From Diacronema lutheri (Eukaryota > Haptophyta > Pavlovophyceae > Pavlovales > Pavlovaceae): a stretch of DNA of 64,000 nt. Below the pieces are notes generated by a model. The model made no database searches. It was not told the DNA's origin and saw only the letters and a program-made list of their open reading frames with translations. Every line of letters starts with the position of its first letter. The stretch's first letter is position 1. Made by a program: the position numbers and the translations under genes. Shown here piece by piece: positions 24,341 through 35,598 of this stretch. The stretch spans positions 248,001 through 312,000 of the forward strand of contig JAGTXO010000020.1 in assembly GCA_019448385.1 (NCBI GenBank), given 5' to 3'.

Positions 24341-24990
24341 CTGTCGAATGAGGCGTGAGATCGAGCCTCTGACGCTGAAACTGAGTGTGCTGTGTTGGCA
24401 CTCGCCCCACGTCACCTTTCCGGCTCCTCCGCCGATCGCAGGGCGACGACATCAAGCATCGAGTCACGTTGCACGTGGTGCGCAAACGCGCCCGCGTGCA
24501 CCGCCTGCACCACCTCCGCCCCGATGGCGGCCGTCTGAAAATTGCTCGTCGCGCCGACATAGTCTCGTGGGTCGAGCGGCCGCGGCTCCTTCCAAATCTG
24601 CTCGTGCGTGATGATCTGTCGCGGGCCGCCAGCAAGCGGACGAACTCGTTGTGCATGGCCCTCGGCAACGGTGACCTCAAATCCAGATGTGTCTGGCGCT
24701 TTCCACCTGCCAGATGCGCGACGGGCGCGTCGAGGCGTCCCATGAGCGCATAAAGCGGACGATGTCTGCGTGCGCAGCGAGCGAGCTGGATGGTCACGCA
24801 CCTGCCGGTCATCATGGCTTCAGCCACGACGGACGACATGACTGCGGAAGTGCCAAACCTGCTCGGCTCGACCTGCTTTGGCTCGTGCGTTTCCTCCCGC
24901 GCGAGGACGATGGGCCGACTCATGCCGACTTTTCCGACCAGGAAACTACCAGGAAACTACCCCTCGTCCTCACGCGCGGGGTAGTCAGGG
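24341..24990 (-). other. unassigned segment between the USP gene and accessory island
   Basis: Two minus-strand open stretches have fairly normal composition: one starts at 24923 (MSRPIVLAREETHEPKQVEP...) and one ends at 24412 (...ITHEQIWKEPRPLDPRDYVG...). They are in different frames and no splice that I could defend joins them. I do not recognise either. They could be a degraded gene cut by the neighbouring duplication or exons of an unrecognised gene. Confidence 0.3.
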
Positions 24991-24991
24991 A

Positions 24992-27900
24992 ATGGCAAGC
25001 CGCGAGAGCGCGTCTGGCTGAGGCTTGCAAGCGCGCCGAAGCGAAGGCGCTGCGCTGCGCCGGCGCGTCTTGCGCCGCGACCAAAAGGATGGACTACGCT
25101 TTACGCGTTCGGTGGCGGCCGCGCGTGCGAACTTTCGCCGCGCTCGGAGCGGCCTCAAGCGTGAGTGCGCCGAACGCAAAGCTGCCGAGGTGGCCATGGC
25201 CACGGGCAGCCTCGCCGCGCCTCGGTCACGTCAGCCTGACTTGAACGAGGCCTTTGATTCGCACGCCGAAGGGCCCATTCAGCGCTCAGAGCTCTGGCAC
25301 AGGGCCGCGCGCGCCGGCGAGGCGTTGCGCGTTTCCGCCGCGTCCAAGGCGGGCCGCGCCGGCTCGAGCAGCTCGCGCAGCGTCACGTTCACATGCGAGG
25401 CGGACGCGATCTCGACGACGGCGACGAGGCGCTCGTGCACCTCGCCCGCCGCGGCGCGCGTGTTCATCACGTGGAACGTATCGATGCCCGCGACAATGTC
25501 GTTGCGCGTGCGCGCGTTCGCCGCGACGAGCTCGACGTGCGCGTCGAGCAGCCGCTTGCCGATCGCCTCCCACGCGTAGCATTGCACGACCGGCTCGAGG
25601 TGCTCGAGCAGCGCGGGCCCGACGAGGAGCACGAGCTGCTTGCATTTGGCCATGTGCACGGGCACGTGCGCGAGCGCCTCGACGGGCGAGAAGGAGATGT
25701 CGGCGCACAGCATGTCGAGCCAGACCGTCGGAGGCCGCCCGTGCGCCTCGGCGAACGCGCGCGCCCAGCGGCAAAGCGCGGCCGCGCGCAGGTGCGCATC
25801 GTCCTTGGCGCAGTGCACGACGTACGCGTCCGCGCACGCCAGCGGCATCCGCGCCTCGGGCTCCCTTGCTGACGAGGCGCTGCGCTCCGCCAGCAGGGCC
25901 GGCGCGAGCGGAAGCCATGTCGGCCCTTCCACTCGGCACTCCTGTGGCGTGAGCGCCGGCAAGCCACACGCGTTTGCGCCGGATGCGCGCGACGCTGACG
26001 CCGCCAAGTGCGAGGCCCGCAAGGGGCGCCTAGAGCGGCCGGAGGGCGCTCGCGGCTGGTGCTCGTTGTTCAAGTGCGCGCCGAGCCCAGACGTTTCAAT
26101 GTGCGCCAAGAGAACGGGTGCGAGCGTGCGCGGGCGGAAAGCATGCTCCGCCTCGGCGCACACGTCGTCGGGCGCGCGCTCGCCGTACCTCGAGCCGAAG
26201 CCGAGCAGCGGCGCGAGCGATGCCTCGGCCCCCGACGCGGAGCAGCAGACCCGCGCGATCAGCCGGACGAGGCGGTGCCGGATGCCGACGAACTGCGTTG
26301 CGATTGCCTGGGCGAGCAGGGAGACGCTGGCCACGACGCTGATGACCAAGAAAAGACGGCCGGTCTCAGCGTCCGCATGCACCCACACGCCCGAAAATGC
26401 ATTGAGCGGGCTGCTCACCGCACGATGGATCGCAAACGAGAGCGACGCGCCGCCGAGGTGTGCCCACAGTGCACTGAGCAGAAATCGCGTGCTCACTCGG
26501 CGAATGCAGATCGAGGCGAGCGCAAGCGCGACAAGCACAAACGAAGCGATGCACCACGTCGCGAGGTACAAGAGCGCCTGCGCGATCCGATATGCCACAA
26601 AGAAACGCGTGTTGGACGGGTCGATCACTGCCCACTCGGACACATACCCCGGGGCGACAAGGGTGCGCAGGATGGTCACGTCGCCAATGAGCACCCACGC
26701 CGAGCCGAGAATTGCGCCGAACGAGATGGCCACGAGCTGCAAGCGCGCTCGGTACGCTGCCGCCGGGCTGAGCGAGAGTAGGACAAAGGCGGCACCGGTG
26801 AAGCTGCTCGATGCTGTCAATGTCCTTGCAAATACAAGCTCGGCAGGTGTGAGCCAATCAGGCACGAGCTCAGCCGCCGCAAAGGCGGCGAAGGAGGCGG
26901 CCACGAGCGAGAAGCCGATCGCAAGCGTGGCCGTTGTGATTGTGCGCTGCCGTCCGCCCGCGAGCACGAGCACATCCGCGAGGAGCGCGATAACCTCGAC
27001 GCGCGAGAACACGGGGTCAATCTCGCGTGCGTGAACGCGCGCGCGATCATTCGCGCCTGAGTCCGAAGCGAGCGTGTCGCTCGCGCGGCCCGTGCGGAAC
27101 GGAATGCGTGCGCCCACCCACGCAAGTGAGACCGGCGAGCACGCTGCGCCCGCAGTGCTGGGCTGAGCGCCTGATTGGCGCGGCGCGCGCGGCTCGGCAA
27201 GCGCAACCGGCGCCGGTGTGCTCAAGCTGCACGGCTGCACGCGCAACGCCTGTTGACCGGCCTTGCTACGCGGCCCGTGCTGCTGCCGCCGCCTGCTCGA
27301 ATGTGCCGCGCCGCCGAGCGTCGCCTGCAGGTCGAACCTGCGCACCTTGATCTTGCGGTCCGGCGACGCTACACGCGCGTCGCGCTGTGCCGTCGTGAGC
27401 AGCACGACCTCGTGGTACGTCTGCGCGCGTGGCGCGACATCGCAAGCGGTGCACAGAGCACAGTCAGTCGGTAGGGTGCAGGGCGCGCAGAAGTCGATAG
27501 GGTGTACGGTGCACAGTCAGGCGATAGGGAGCAGGGCGCGCAGAGGTTCGCCAGCGCGGTTGGCAGCGCGCGCGAAAGCGGGGCCTGTGTAGCACACCTC
27601 GCGCAGCAGGTTGACGACGGGCGACACTTTGACCGCGTGCCTCTCTTCAAGGAGGAGAAGGTGCTGCTCGCCACGGTGCTCGAAGAGCGCAGACTGCGGG
27701 AAGAGCTGCTTCGAGACGGGCAGCACCGTCATCAGCGCGATCACTGCGGTGGACGGGGGACGCAACGCACGGGGACGATAGACGCGTCAGTCGATGCTTT
27801 GGCTGGCTGGATTGTTGTACACGCTCGGACGAGGAAAGGGGTGCAACGCGCGATGCGCTGCGGCGGGCGGATGCGCACGGGGCGATGTGCGATCGGCCGC

Positions 27901-29170
27901 GCACCGTCGTACGGCTTGACAAAGCTGTGCCGCACGCAGCGAGGGTTTGCGCGAGGAGATAGAGCGTTGAAGGGCGCATCAACGCAACGCACGCGCGGGC
28001 GATGTGCGGCGCGCGGCGCGAGCAACGTGTCATCGCTGCTCGCGCGGGACCAACGCGACGCGCACGCGTCGCGATGAGGGCGCGATGGCGGCGTGCGCGC
28101 GAGGTGCGTTCAAGAAGTGTGTTGGCGCAGGGAATTGCGTTGCACACACCCGTTCAGGTGCGAAGCGATGTCCGCCGCGCCATCGAGCTCGTCGAACCGG
28201 CCTTCCTCGAAAGCAGACGCGCCTCTGCCGCAAAAGGTCTCAAAGTACCACTGCGCCGCCGAGGCGCGCAGAGAAACGTGAGACGCTCTGTGCAATGTTG
28301 CGCAGGCCGAGCGCGCAGGCGAAAGACGCGCACGCGCGCGCGCACCTGCTTGGTGCAGCGCTCGGGCAGCTTGCCCGCGCACAGCCTCTGCCAAAGACCC
28401 TCCAGTCCCAAAAACTGCGCGGCCGCCAGGTAGCGCAGCACCGGGCACGACGTGCGCTCCGCAAACGAGCGCGCGAGCTGCATCGGAAGCATTGGCACCG
28501 CGTGCCGGCTCGTGACGGTCATCGGCACACCGTGCGCAAAGCAAAAAGCGTACACCGACTCCGCCGCATCCATGTCGAAGCCGTTGTTCACCGACGTGTC
28601 GGCGCGGAAGCCCGACGGGCGCGACGCGTCCGGCTCGAGCCCGCCCTGCACGGCGACGGTGTGCACCTTGCGCAGCACAAGCGGCGCGTCGGCCACGAGA
28701 ACGTCGGCAAAGTCGCGCAGCGACGAGATCAGCACAACGCGCACGCTCCTGGCCGGCGCGCTGCGCAGCACGTCGACGATCATTCGCGCGCCAGGCACGA
28801 GCCGCGCGTCATTCACGTCGTCGTAGCCCGGTAGCGCGTACTCGTGCGGCATCGGCGCGCTCTCCTTGCCGGCGGTGCCTATGCCGACCGGAACCTTGGG
28901 CAGGCGCAGGTGGTCGAGCACGCAGCGCGCGAGCCGCGCGCGCTGCAGAGCCCGATGCCCACCGTTCGCGACGACGCCGCAGAGCGTCACGTGACGCTCC
29001 ATGTGCAGCACCGCCGCGATGAGCAGCGCCTTGGCGTCGTCCGGGTCGGGGCCAATATCCGTGATGAGCAGCAAGTGCGGCCGCGCCCGCCCGCCGACTG
29101 CGCGCGCGCCGCCAAGCAGCGCGTCCAACGCGCCCGCGCGCGGCTCTCGCGCCCCCGCGATCGCGGTCAT
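24992..29170 (-). repeat. segmental duplication, copy 1 (about 4.2 kb)
   Basis: The block is nearly identical to 35599-39783: a constant offset of 10,613 bases over most of it, one 3-bp length difference in coding sequence (at about 25,877 here, 36,490 there) and scattered single-base differences. Homology begins about 285 bases downstream of the gene's stop and ends at its start codon. Introns are included, so this is DNA-level duplication. Confidence 0.93.
25279..29170 (-). CDS. nucleoside hydrolase-like / multi-pass membrane / TIR-like fusion protein, copy 1
   Basis: Exons 29170-28346, 28250-28148, 27743-27598 and 27420-25279 encode 1,071 residues. Residues 30-365 have the nucleoside hydrolase fold: LLLITDIGPDPDDAKALL, VPVGIGTAGKE and NNGFDMDAAESVYAF, with LNGLIALMTVLP made by intron 2. 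The usual DxDxGxDD loop is altered: Gly stands where the general-base Asp sits in protozoal enzymes. About 130 disordered residues and about six hydrophobic helices follow (about 500-740). Residues 889-1,033 resemble the TIR-like domain of many algal and oomycete membrane proteins: AYVVHCAKDDAHLR, GRPPTVWLDMLCADI, HMAKCKQLVLLVGP, CYAWEAIGKR. Exon 3/4 and 2/3 joins are phase-correct and restore homology to copy 3. Expected to be an integral membrane protein; substrate unknown. All four exons read open. Confidence 0.75.
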
Positions 29171-29765
29171 GTTCCCTGGCTCAGAAATTTCTTTAAACCC
29201 TTACGACCCCTTAGCCGTAGGGGAAACGTTTGACGGGTCAGGGGGAACGACCGAAATTGCGCAAGGCTCAACTCTCATGAAACTGCCACTGAAACGTTCC
29301 CCCAGAGGGAGCAGGATCTAACGACGCTTGCAATATGCGGGTCAGCATAAGGGGCGTGCGGGGCCGAGGCGTGACGAACGGAGCGAGCGAAAGGGCGTAC
29401 GCAACGTCGAGCAGGATAGGGTATAGGCGTGGCTCGAGAACGGCTGGTGTACGGATTACCCGCTGGCGCGCCTTACTCGTTCCTGCAAGGGAAGCGCACG
29501 CAAGGCATAGCGCGACTTAAGGACGCACGGAGAGATGCGCGCGTTTTCACTTGATATGCGCTCGCGCAGGCGCGCATGTGCTCATGCGTGGTGCGCAGGA
29601 CGTATAGCATAACCTTCTCGTCATCTTACGCGAACATCACGTGCTCCTGTGCTCACCGTTGGCCACGCCGTCATCGTGGCGCACGTGCCGTCCTTCCTTT
29701 TCACGCCGGAAGTGTAGTCGCGGATCATACCGTGCGAGGTGGCGGTCTTGCCGCGCCGGCAAAGC
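29171..29765. other. gene-free stretch upstream of copy 1
   Basis: No coding signal that I can support. An imperfect inverted repeat (AGGGGGAACG near 29240, CGTTCCCCCA near 29295) could form a stem. The rest resembles nothing else in the window. Confidence 0.4.
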
Positions 29766-30083
29766 TCGGAGTAGCTGACTCGTATAGTCTGCTACTTTAT
29801 CCCAACATACCCTCTCCGCTCGGGCACAGCATGATAGCATGTCACCCGAGACGCCCGAGCTACCTAGCACTCGGCACGTTCGTCACCGCCAGGTACTGTG
29901 TGCACCAGTCACCTGCGCGGCCACGCGTCCCACACTAAGAATGTGAGACGCCATGCTTTCCTATCTCCCGGGAAAGCACCGGTCCCGCCCCGCCGGACTG
30001 ATCCCAAAGACATGCGTTCACCCAGATTCGAACTCGCGCCATGTTGGGATAAAGTAGCAGACTATACGAGTCAGCTACTCCGA
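29766..30083. repeat. 318-bp element with 41-bp terminal inverted repeats (MITE-like)
   Basis: The left end (29766-29806) starts TCGGAGTAGCTGACTCGTAT; the right end (30043-30083) is its exact reverse complement. Between them are 236 bases without coding. On the minus strand the right end contains TAGCTGACTCG and, about 45 bases on, GAGTTCGAATC. These resemble tRNA A and B boxes, so a tRNA-derived SINE origin is an alternative to a MITE. No target-site duplication could be fixed. Confidence 0.55.
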
Positions 30084-30127
30084 CGTCGGAGTAGCTGACT
30101 CGTATAGTCTGCTACTTTATCCCAACA
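30042..30127. repeat. perfect 86-bp palindrome
   Basis: The right terminal repeat of the small element (30042-30083) and a third copy in the opposite direction (30086-30127) meet across CG with no spacer. This forms a perfect palindrome centred on GACGTC. The last codons of the Mutator-like transposase frame run into it. Confidence 0.92.
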
Positions 30128-33100
30128 GTTTGGCGGTCGGCGGGCGCTCCGTGCCTCTGCGGAAGCGCGCGTCGGCACCCGCGGGTGGTCGTCCGGCGAC
30201 TGTAGAGAGCACAGGGATGCACGACACAGGGAGGGAGGCGGCACCAGCAGATCTGACGGAGGCCGTAGCCCGTGAGATGGCGCGCAGCGCGCTGAGAGCT
30301 CGCTCGCGCGGAGGGCGCGCGCGCAGGCGCTGCACGTGCCGGGACGGACGGCGATCACGAGCTGCAGGTGCGCCCCCTTCGGAGACTCCGAGAGCACCGC
30401 AGCAACGTCAGGCAGTGGGCAGCGCTGCTTTCGCACGTTGTCGGCGAGCTCGCGCTGCCCGCCACCCGCGGCAGGTGCCGGTAGCGCCGACAAGCCGAGC
30501 TGCTTGCGCCAGGTTGCCTCGGTGTGGCATAGCGGCGCGAAGTCGCACACCCTCAGCTTAGCAACGCTGCACACGTGGCAAACGTGGTGGCACGGGTACA
30601 CCTTGAGCTTGAGGAGGGGACAGCACGCGTACGCCCTGAGCGCAACCGTCCGAAACTGATCAGGCAGCGCAGCACAGCCAAGAGAGAACAGCAGGAGAGG
30701 GGCGTCGTCGCACCACAGGTGAGCGAACCAGATACGTGTGTGCGCGCGCGCACACACACACAACGCGCGTGCGCGCGCGCACACACACATAACGCGCGTC
30801 CGCCACATGCCCGGAACGTGCACGACTGCACGTACCTCATCGGCCTGGCTCAGCCGACCGACGTTGTAGACGTGGTTCGCTCCGTCCACCTTCTGTGTCC
30901 TGGCCGTCGACATCGAGTCCGCAAGCCGCGTGACCGGTTCGAGCAGCTTGACCACTGCGGGCGGAAGTCCAGGCATGACGAGGTCGCGCTCTGCTGCATG
31001 ATCGATCGCCAAAGTTTGCTGCTTGGCCAGGCGTTCGGCGGACTGCTCGACGATCGTGAGGAGGGCGTTGAACGGATCCTGCGAGCGCGCTGTCGCCAGC
31101 GCATTGTTCTCGGACTCCGCGACCGAAGACGTGAACCATCCGTGCAGGCTGTGCTTGCACATGATCGGGAAGAACTCTGGCCACTGCGCCTGCGGAAAGT
31201 GGCCGCGCGCCTCGTCTGGCATGCAGGCCCATGCCGCATCAAAGTCACGGTCGGTCTTTGCCTCGATGCAGAGCCTGTATGCCCGCAGCGCCTCTCCACG
31301 CACCCTGGAAGTCAAGCTCGAGTGCTGCAAGATGTTCAGCTTCTTGTGCTCGTAGCACCGGAACTTACCCCGCCACGGAAAGACCTTGCGGTGCGCGTTC
31401 GAGATGCCCTTGTCACCGTCAGAGAGGCTTACCCCCTTCGGCGTGTTAAGCGTGGGGTAGTGCGTCTTGGCGAAAGCGAACATGTCCTCCCACGCGCCCT
31501 GGTTCTCCGTGTCAAACCTGAACGAGTAAGCCAGCGCGACAATGTTCCGGTTGGCATTGACCGTGGTGATCACAAAGATAGTCCCTACGAGTTGAGCGCG
31601 CGCGCAGCGGACACGCAGATGGGATTGAGTGGCTGGCTTGCCCCACAGGCGAAGGCACGCAGCACACACCTCCTTTGTAACCGTGGCCAGGGCCCCGCCG
31701 TAAGTGCGCAGCATCAACAAAGATTACTTCAAAGCCCGCTTGCGCAAAGTGCTCATCGTAAACCTCCTTCACGTGCTTGGGGATAAAGTTGAAGCCAACG
31801 ACGTACGTCTTGGCCGGGTCAAGGGTCGGGAAGACCCAGTCGTTCTCGTTAAATGCTGGCGCAGCATCGCCCAATTCGCGGTTACTGCGCTCGTGGCGCA
31901 GCTTGGCGATGTGCACGAGCCGCGACTTCATCGTGTCCGCGTTGCACGTGAGCAGCTCTGCGACATGCCCAGCCTTGTTCAGATGGTCGATCAGATTTGA
32001 CATCCAATGCACCCGCTTCTCCGGGTCGCCAGCAAGCCGAAACCGCGCTGCCTTGAGGGCGTGGTCAGGCACACTTGAGTTGACATCAAAGCCGCCGGGC
32101 ACGTAGCCCTTCAAAAGGACCTTGAAGGCCGCAGCGGTAGAGTCTGGCGAGCATGTGTGCAGCGTGTGAGCACGCACAGCAATACGGGGTGGGCTACGTT
32201 AGTCCTTTCACGCTGCGGCCAACACATGCAGGTGGATCAGCCGGCGATGCGTGGCAGGCTGCTGCAGCGCGCAAGCTGCTACGCACTTGGGTTGGTATTC
32301 AAAGCGTCCAAAGCGAGGGGCACCAAGTCGGTGTAGGCATATTGACTCTGGCCTTGGCCTCGCTGCGCAACAAGCCAGTAGCATGCGCACACACACGCCA
32401 GCGTAAAGGGCACACGCGTGTAGCAACGACGGGGAAGTGCCAAAAGCAGGCGCGCGCGAGAAGTAAGAGCGTGTGAGGAGGGGACTAAAGCATGCGCGTC
32501 GCGGAGATGGCAGACAGGCTATGCGCGCTGCACTCACGTGTTTTGGCTGCGCGTCGTTGTCGCCAGCCGTAGCCGCCGGCACTTCGCGCGGGCAAGTGTG
32601 CCCCACGTATGTGCGCACTACCCATTGTGCGGGTTGATCATCGCGTCGGCAGCCTGCGCGCCGCCGCGTCGTGCCTGCGAGCACCGCAAACGCACATGTG
32701 GCCGCAGTGCACGTGCAGTTCAAAGAAACGTACTCATCGTGATTGCCGCGTCTGATGTTCACCTTGGGGCGCGGCGCCTTGACCCTGACCGCGAGCTCCT
32801 TGATCGCGAGCATGCAGTGCTCGGCCGACGGAAAAGTCGACCCCTGGGTGATGATCTCAGGAGGCGTGAGCTTGCCGAGTTCCGCGATGGTCCTTGGAGA
32901 GACGAGAATCTCGTTCTTTGCTTTTGACCTCTTCTTCTCCTTCTCGGGGCCGTCATACTCGAGGAGAAGACGCGGTCGTGCGGTAGCGCGCTCGTCATCC
33001 TCGTCATCAGCAGATTCATCATCATCGCTGGACTCAGGAGGAGAAGGCGGCTGCTCATCAGCAGATCTCTGGTAGGGAGCAAGATGCCACGTCTCATCGC

Positions 33101-34863
33101 CGTCCCCGCCCGAGTATGCCGGAAGCGCTTGAGCACAAACGCCTGCGGCGCGTGACGGGTGGGCGAGCTCGCATGATTGAGGGTTAGGCGCTGTGGGAAA
33201 GGCTGGCGCGCTGACGCGCGCTCGGGGCAGCAAGCTTACCATCTGGCTCTGAGCCATTCACAATGTCGTTCGCGCCGACCAAGTCGTCTACCCCCACTGG
33301 GACAGCGTGAGGCGCAGCACACGGTCATAACGCGTATTGCAAAACAGCGTGTGAGCTCGGCACACTCACATGAGACAAAGATGAGTGCGTCGGTTGCGCT
33401 GCGGGTGGGTGTGCGTGCGTGCGCGCGCCAGCTCACCGTCGCACTCGAAGGGATCGTCGTCACTGCTGGTCGGCGCGACTGTCTTGGCGAATGTGGGTTT
33501 GAGGGAGTCAGTGAACGAGCCGCGCACAGCACAGCATGCATGCGCGACGGGGAGCTATGGCGGTCGCGTGGCCGGCGCGGCGCGCGGTAAGCACACCTGC
33601 AACCGGGCTCGTTCTGAGCTCTCGCCTCACGATCTCGTGGAGAGCATCTTGTGGAAGCTGGAGGTCGACAAAGTCCAAACGCGTTATCTCAGCTTGAATC
33701 ATGAGGTGCGCGTAGCGCGTGAATTTGAAGGGGTCTGCGCGCGCCTTGTCGGCACCGTACAAGTTCAGCGCGCTTCGCGCGGCTCCAGCAGCAGCTGCCA
33801 TTGCGTGCGCGATCGACGCCGACGTCGCGTCGTCGGCCACGTCGGCCACGCCGCCAGAGGCAGCGACTGACGAGGTGGCACGCTCCGTGGCGCGCTCGCC
33901 GGCGGCGGGCTTGGCGGCGGGCTTGGCGGCGGGCTCGGCGACGGGCTCGGCGACGGGCTCGGCGACGGCGCGCTTGTCGGTGGGCTTGGTCGCGGGCACG
34001 GCGGCGCGCGAGGCGGCTGTCTCAGTGGCGAGCTCGTCAGGCTCGGCGGTGGTGGTGGCTGCGGTGGCGGTTCTCGCCGATGCCACAGGCTCGCCGAGGG
34101 CGCGCACGGAGGCGGCGGTCGTGAACGGATTCAGGTAGGGCTGGCCGAGCTTTCCGGATTCCACCTCGCGAGACGGGTCGGACGTCACGTCGGGGAAGCC
34201 GCGGTCCAAAACGTCGACGTGAAGGAGCGGCGCATAGTGGCCGCCGTCGAAGGCCAGCCAAAGCGTGAGGTGACCATCCGCGAGCGACTGGAGGCCGAAC
34301 GCGCGCCGCTGCTCGTCGGTGCCGAGCGTGAGTGCCCAGCACGAGCCGTCCTTGGCCGTGCGCATGTAGATGTGAATTTTCACGCCCAAAGTGATCGCGA
34401 CCATCGTGATGTCGCTCTCGCCGCACCACTCGGTCGGCTTGAGCTTCCTGTCGCAATATTCGTTGACCAGGCCGGAGACCTTGCGCTTCCCCATGTTGGC
34501 GCACCAGTCGGTCTGCTTGAACCTCTTTCGCTTGCGCGAATTCTTGCCGTCGCGCTCCTCGTTCAGTATGGTGTTCGCCCAGATCTGGCCAGCGATCGTC
34601 TCGCCCTTGTACATCTTGATGCCCTCGATCATCTTGATGCGGACGTCGCTCGGCGAGACGGTGACGCCCTCGGCCGCAAACGCGGCCGAGATGGAGATTG
34701 GGCAGCAGTTGCCCTTTCCTGGGACGCGCACTTCCTTGCGTCGGAAAGTGCGCAGCATCCAGTCTCCACCACTCTGCCCAAGCACCGATTGGCTCAGCTG
34801 AACCGGAGGCGGAAGATCGAGCGGTGCGAGCGACGTCGAGCGCCCGCGGCGCGTCATCATCAT
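30071..34863 (-). CDS. OTU-protease/MULE transposase fusion
   Basis: Six phase-consistent exons: 34863-33597, 33478-33437, 33142-32534, 32143-31670, 31584-30836 and 30655-30071, about 1,241 residues. The N-terminal 270 residues form an OTU-type cysteine protease domain: VPGKGNCCPISISAAF (nucleophile Cys), WCGESDITMVAITLGVKIHI and GGHYAPLL (His). A low-complexity Ala/Glu linker follows. Then comes the MuDR-type zinc-binding DNA-binding region (FPSAEHCMLAIKELA, LNCTCTAATCAF, YVGHTCPRE). The MULE catalytic domain has IFVDAAH (D), SLSDGDKG (D), CYEHKKLNIL and SVAESENN (E). A SWIM-like cluster, CCPLLKLKVYPCHH, follows. The frame ends within the 86-bp palindrome, so the true stop may lie elsewhere. 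The 42-base second exon is the weakest join. The gene looks whole, hence probably young. Confidence 0.75.
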
Positions 34864-35200
34864 CCAGTCGCACGTGTTAGCGGTACCTGCGGCAACGAAC
34901 GAGGGACGCACGAAAGACGCATGAAAGTAAGACCGACGGTCATGTCGTGAGCCGCAGCGCGAACCGCCAATCATGCGCACGCGCGCGTTCCGCCGGCCCC
35001 GCGCCGCTCACGCGCGCTCCCGCACGAAGTTTTGGGTCCAGCGTCGAAAAGTACGGAGTCCGGGCGGAGTCCGGGCGAAAGTTTGCAAACACTTTGGAAG
35101 TGTCTAAAAGTACGGAGGCAAAGTTTGAAACGTCGAAAAGTACGGAACTCCCTATATATTTTGGTATATGACCAGCCAATCTCGACGACATTAATATTGG
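30084..35200 (-). mobile_element. Mutator-like DNA transposon (ends approximate)
   Basis: The element is defined by the OTU/MULE transposase gene that fills it. The left edge is set at the palindrome; the right edge is set loosely just past the AT-richer stretch at 35030-35170, which has three copies of a 15-bp motif. I could not find matching long terminal inverted repeats at both ends, nor a 9-bp target duplication. It separates duplication copies 1 and 2. Confidence 0.45.
35043..35146 (+). repeat. three dispersed copies of a 15-bp motif
   Basis: GTCGAAAAGTACGGA at 35043-35057 and 35132-35146, with a one-base variant at 35102-35116. A doubled CGGAGTCCGGG lies between the first two copies. 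The segment is AT-richer than its surroundings and is followed by TATATATTTTGGTATATG. This could be a subterminal transposon region or the promoter of the transposase. Confidence 0.7.
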
Positions 35201-35598
35201 TGGCTACTCGATCCCCCGCAGCTGGTGCTGACCCCGCTGTCCTGACGTAAGCGCCGTTAGTATTTAACTAGGTGGCCGATTGACGTCCGCTAAGCCGACG
35301 ACTTTGCCTTGACCAGATCATTGTATGCAGCCGTCCGCGTGACGCTCGCTTTCGGCTTCCGCGCGCGACGATGGTAGCGCGGACTGGGCTCGAATGTCGA
35401 GCGCAGCGGCACGTGAAATAACATACCCTCGAGGACAGCGCGGACACAAGTGCGGTGCCTTGCGATTTGCCATGAAGCGCGCGCTTCGCAACGCCGAGCA
35501 TCTTGGTCATGCGCGACACCAATGGTGCTGTGTCCCGTTCCCGCCCATTCCCGATGGGGGCACCAAACCGGGGGGAGAGTACGTGGAGGATTAGGCGC

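Noticed and set aside
27420-27600. Frame break suggesting that copies 1 and 2 of the hydrolase/TIR-like gene are pseudogenes
   Set aside because: An intron with GTGTGC donor and CGCGCAG acceptor, phase 0 on both sides, removes the stops; the same sites exist in copy 3.
30010-30083. A functional tRNA gene
   Set aside because: A- and B-box-like motifs are present, but no acceptor stem can be paired.
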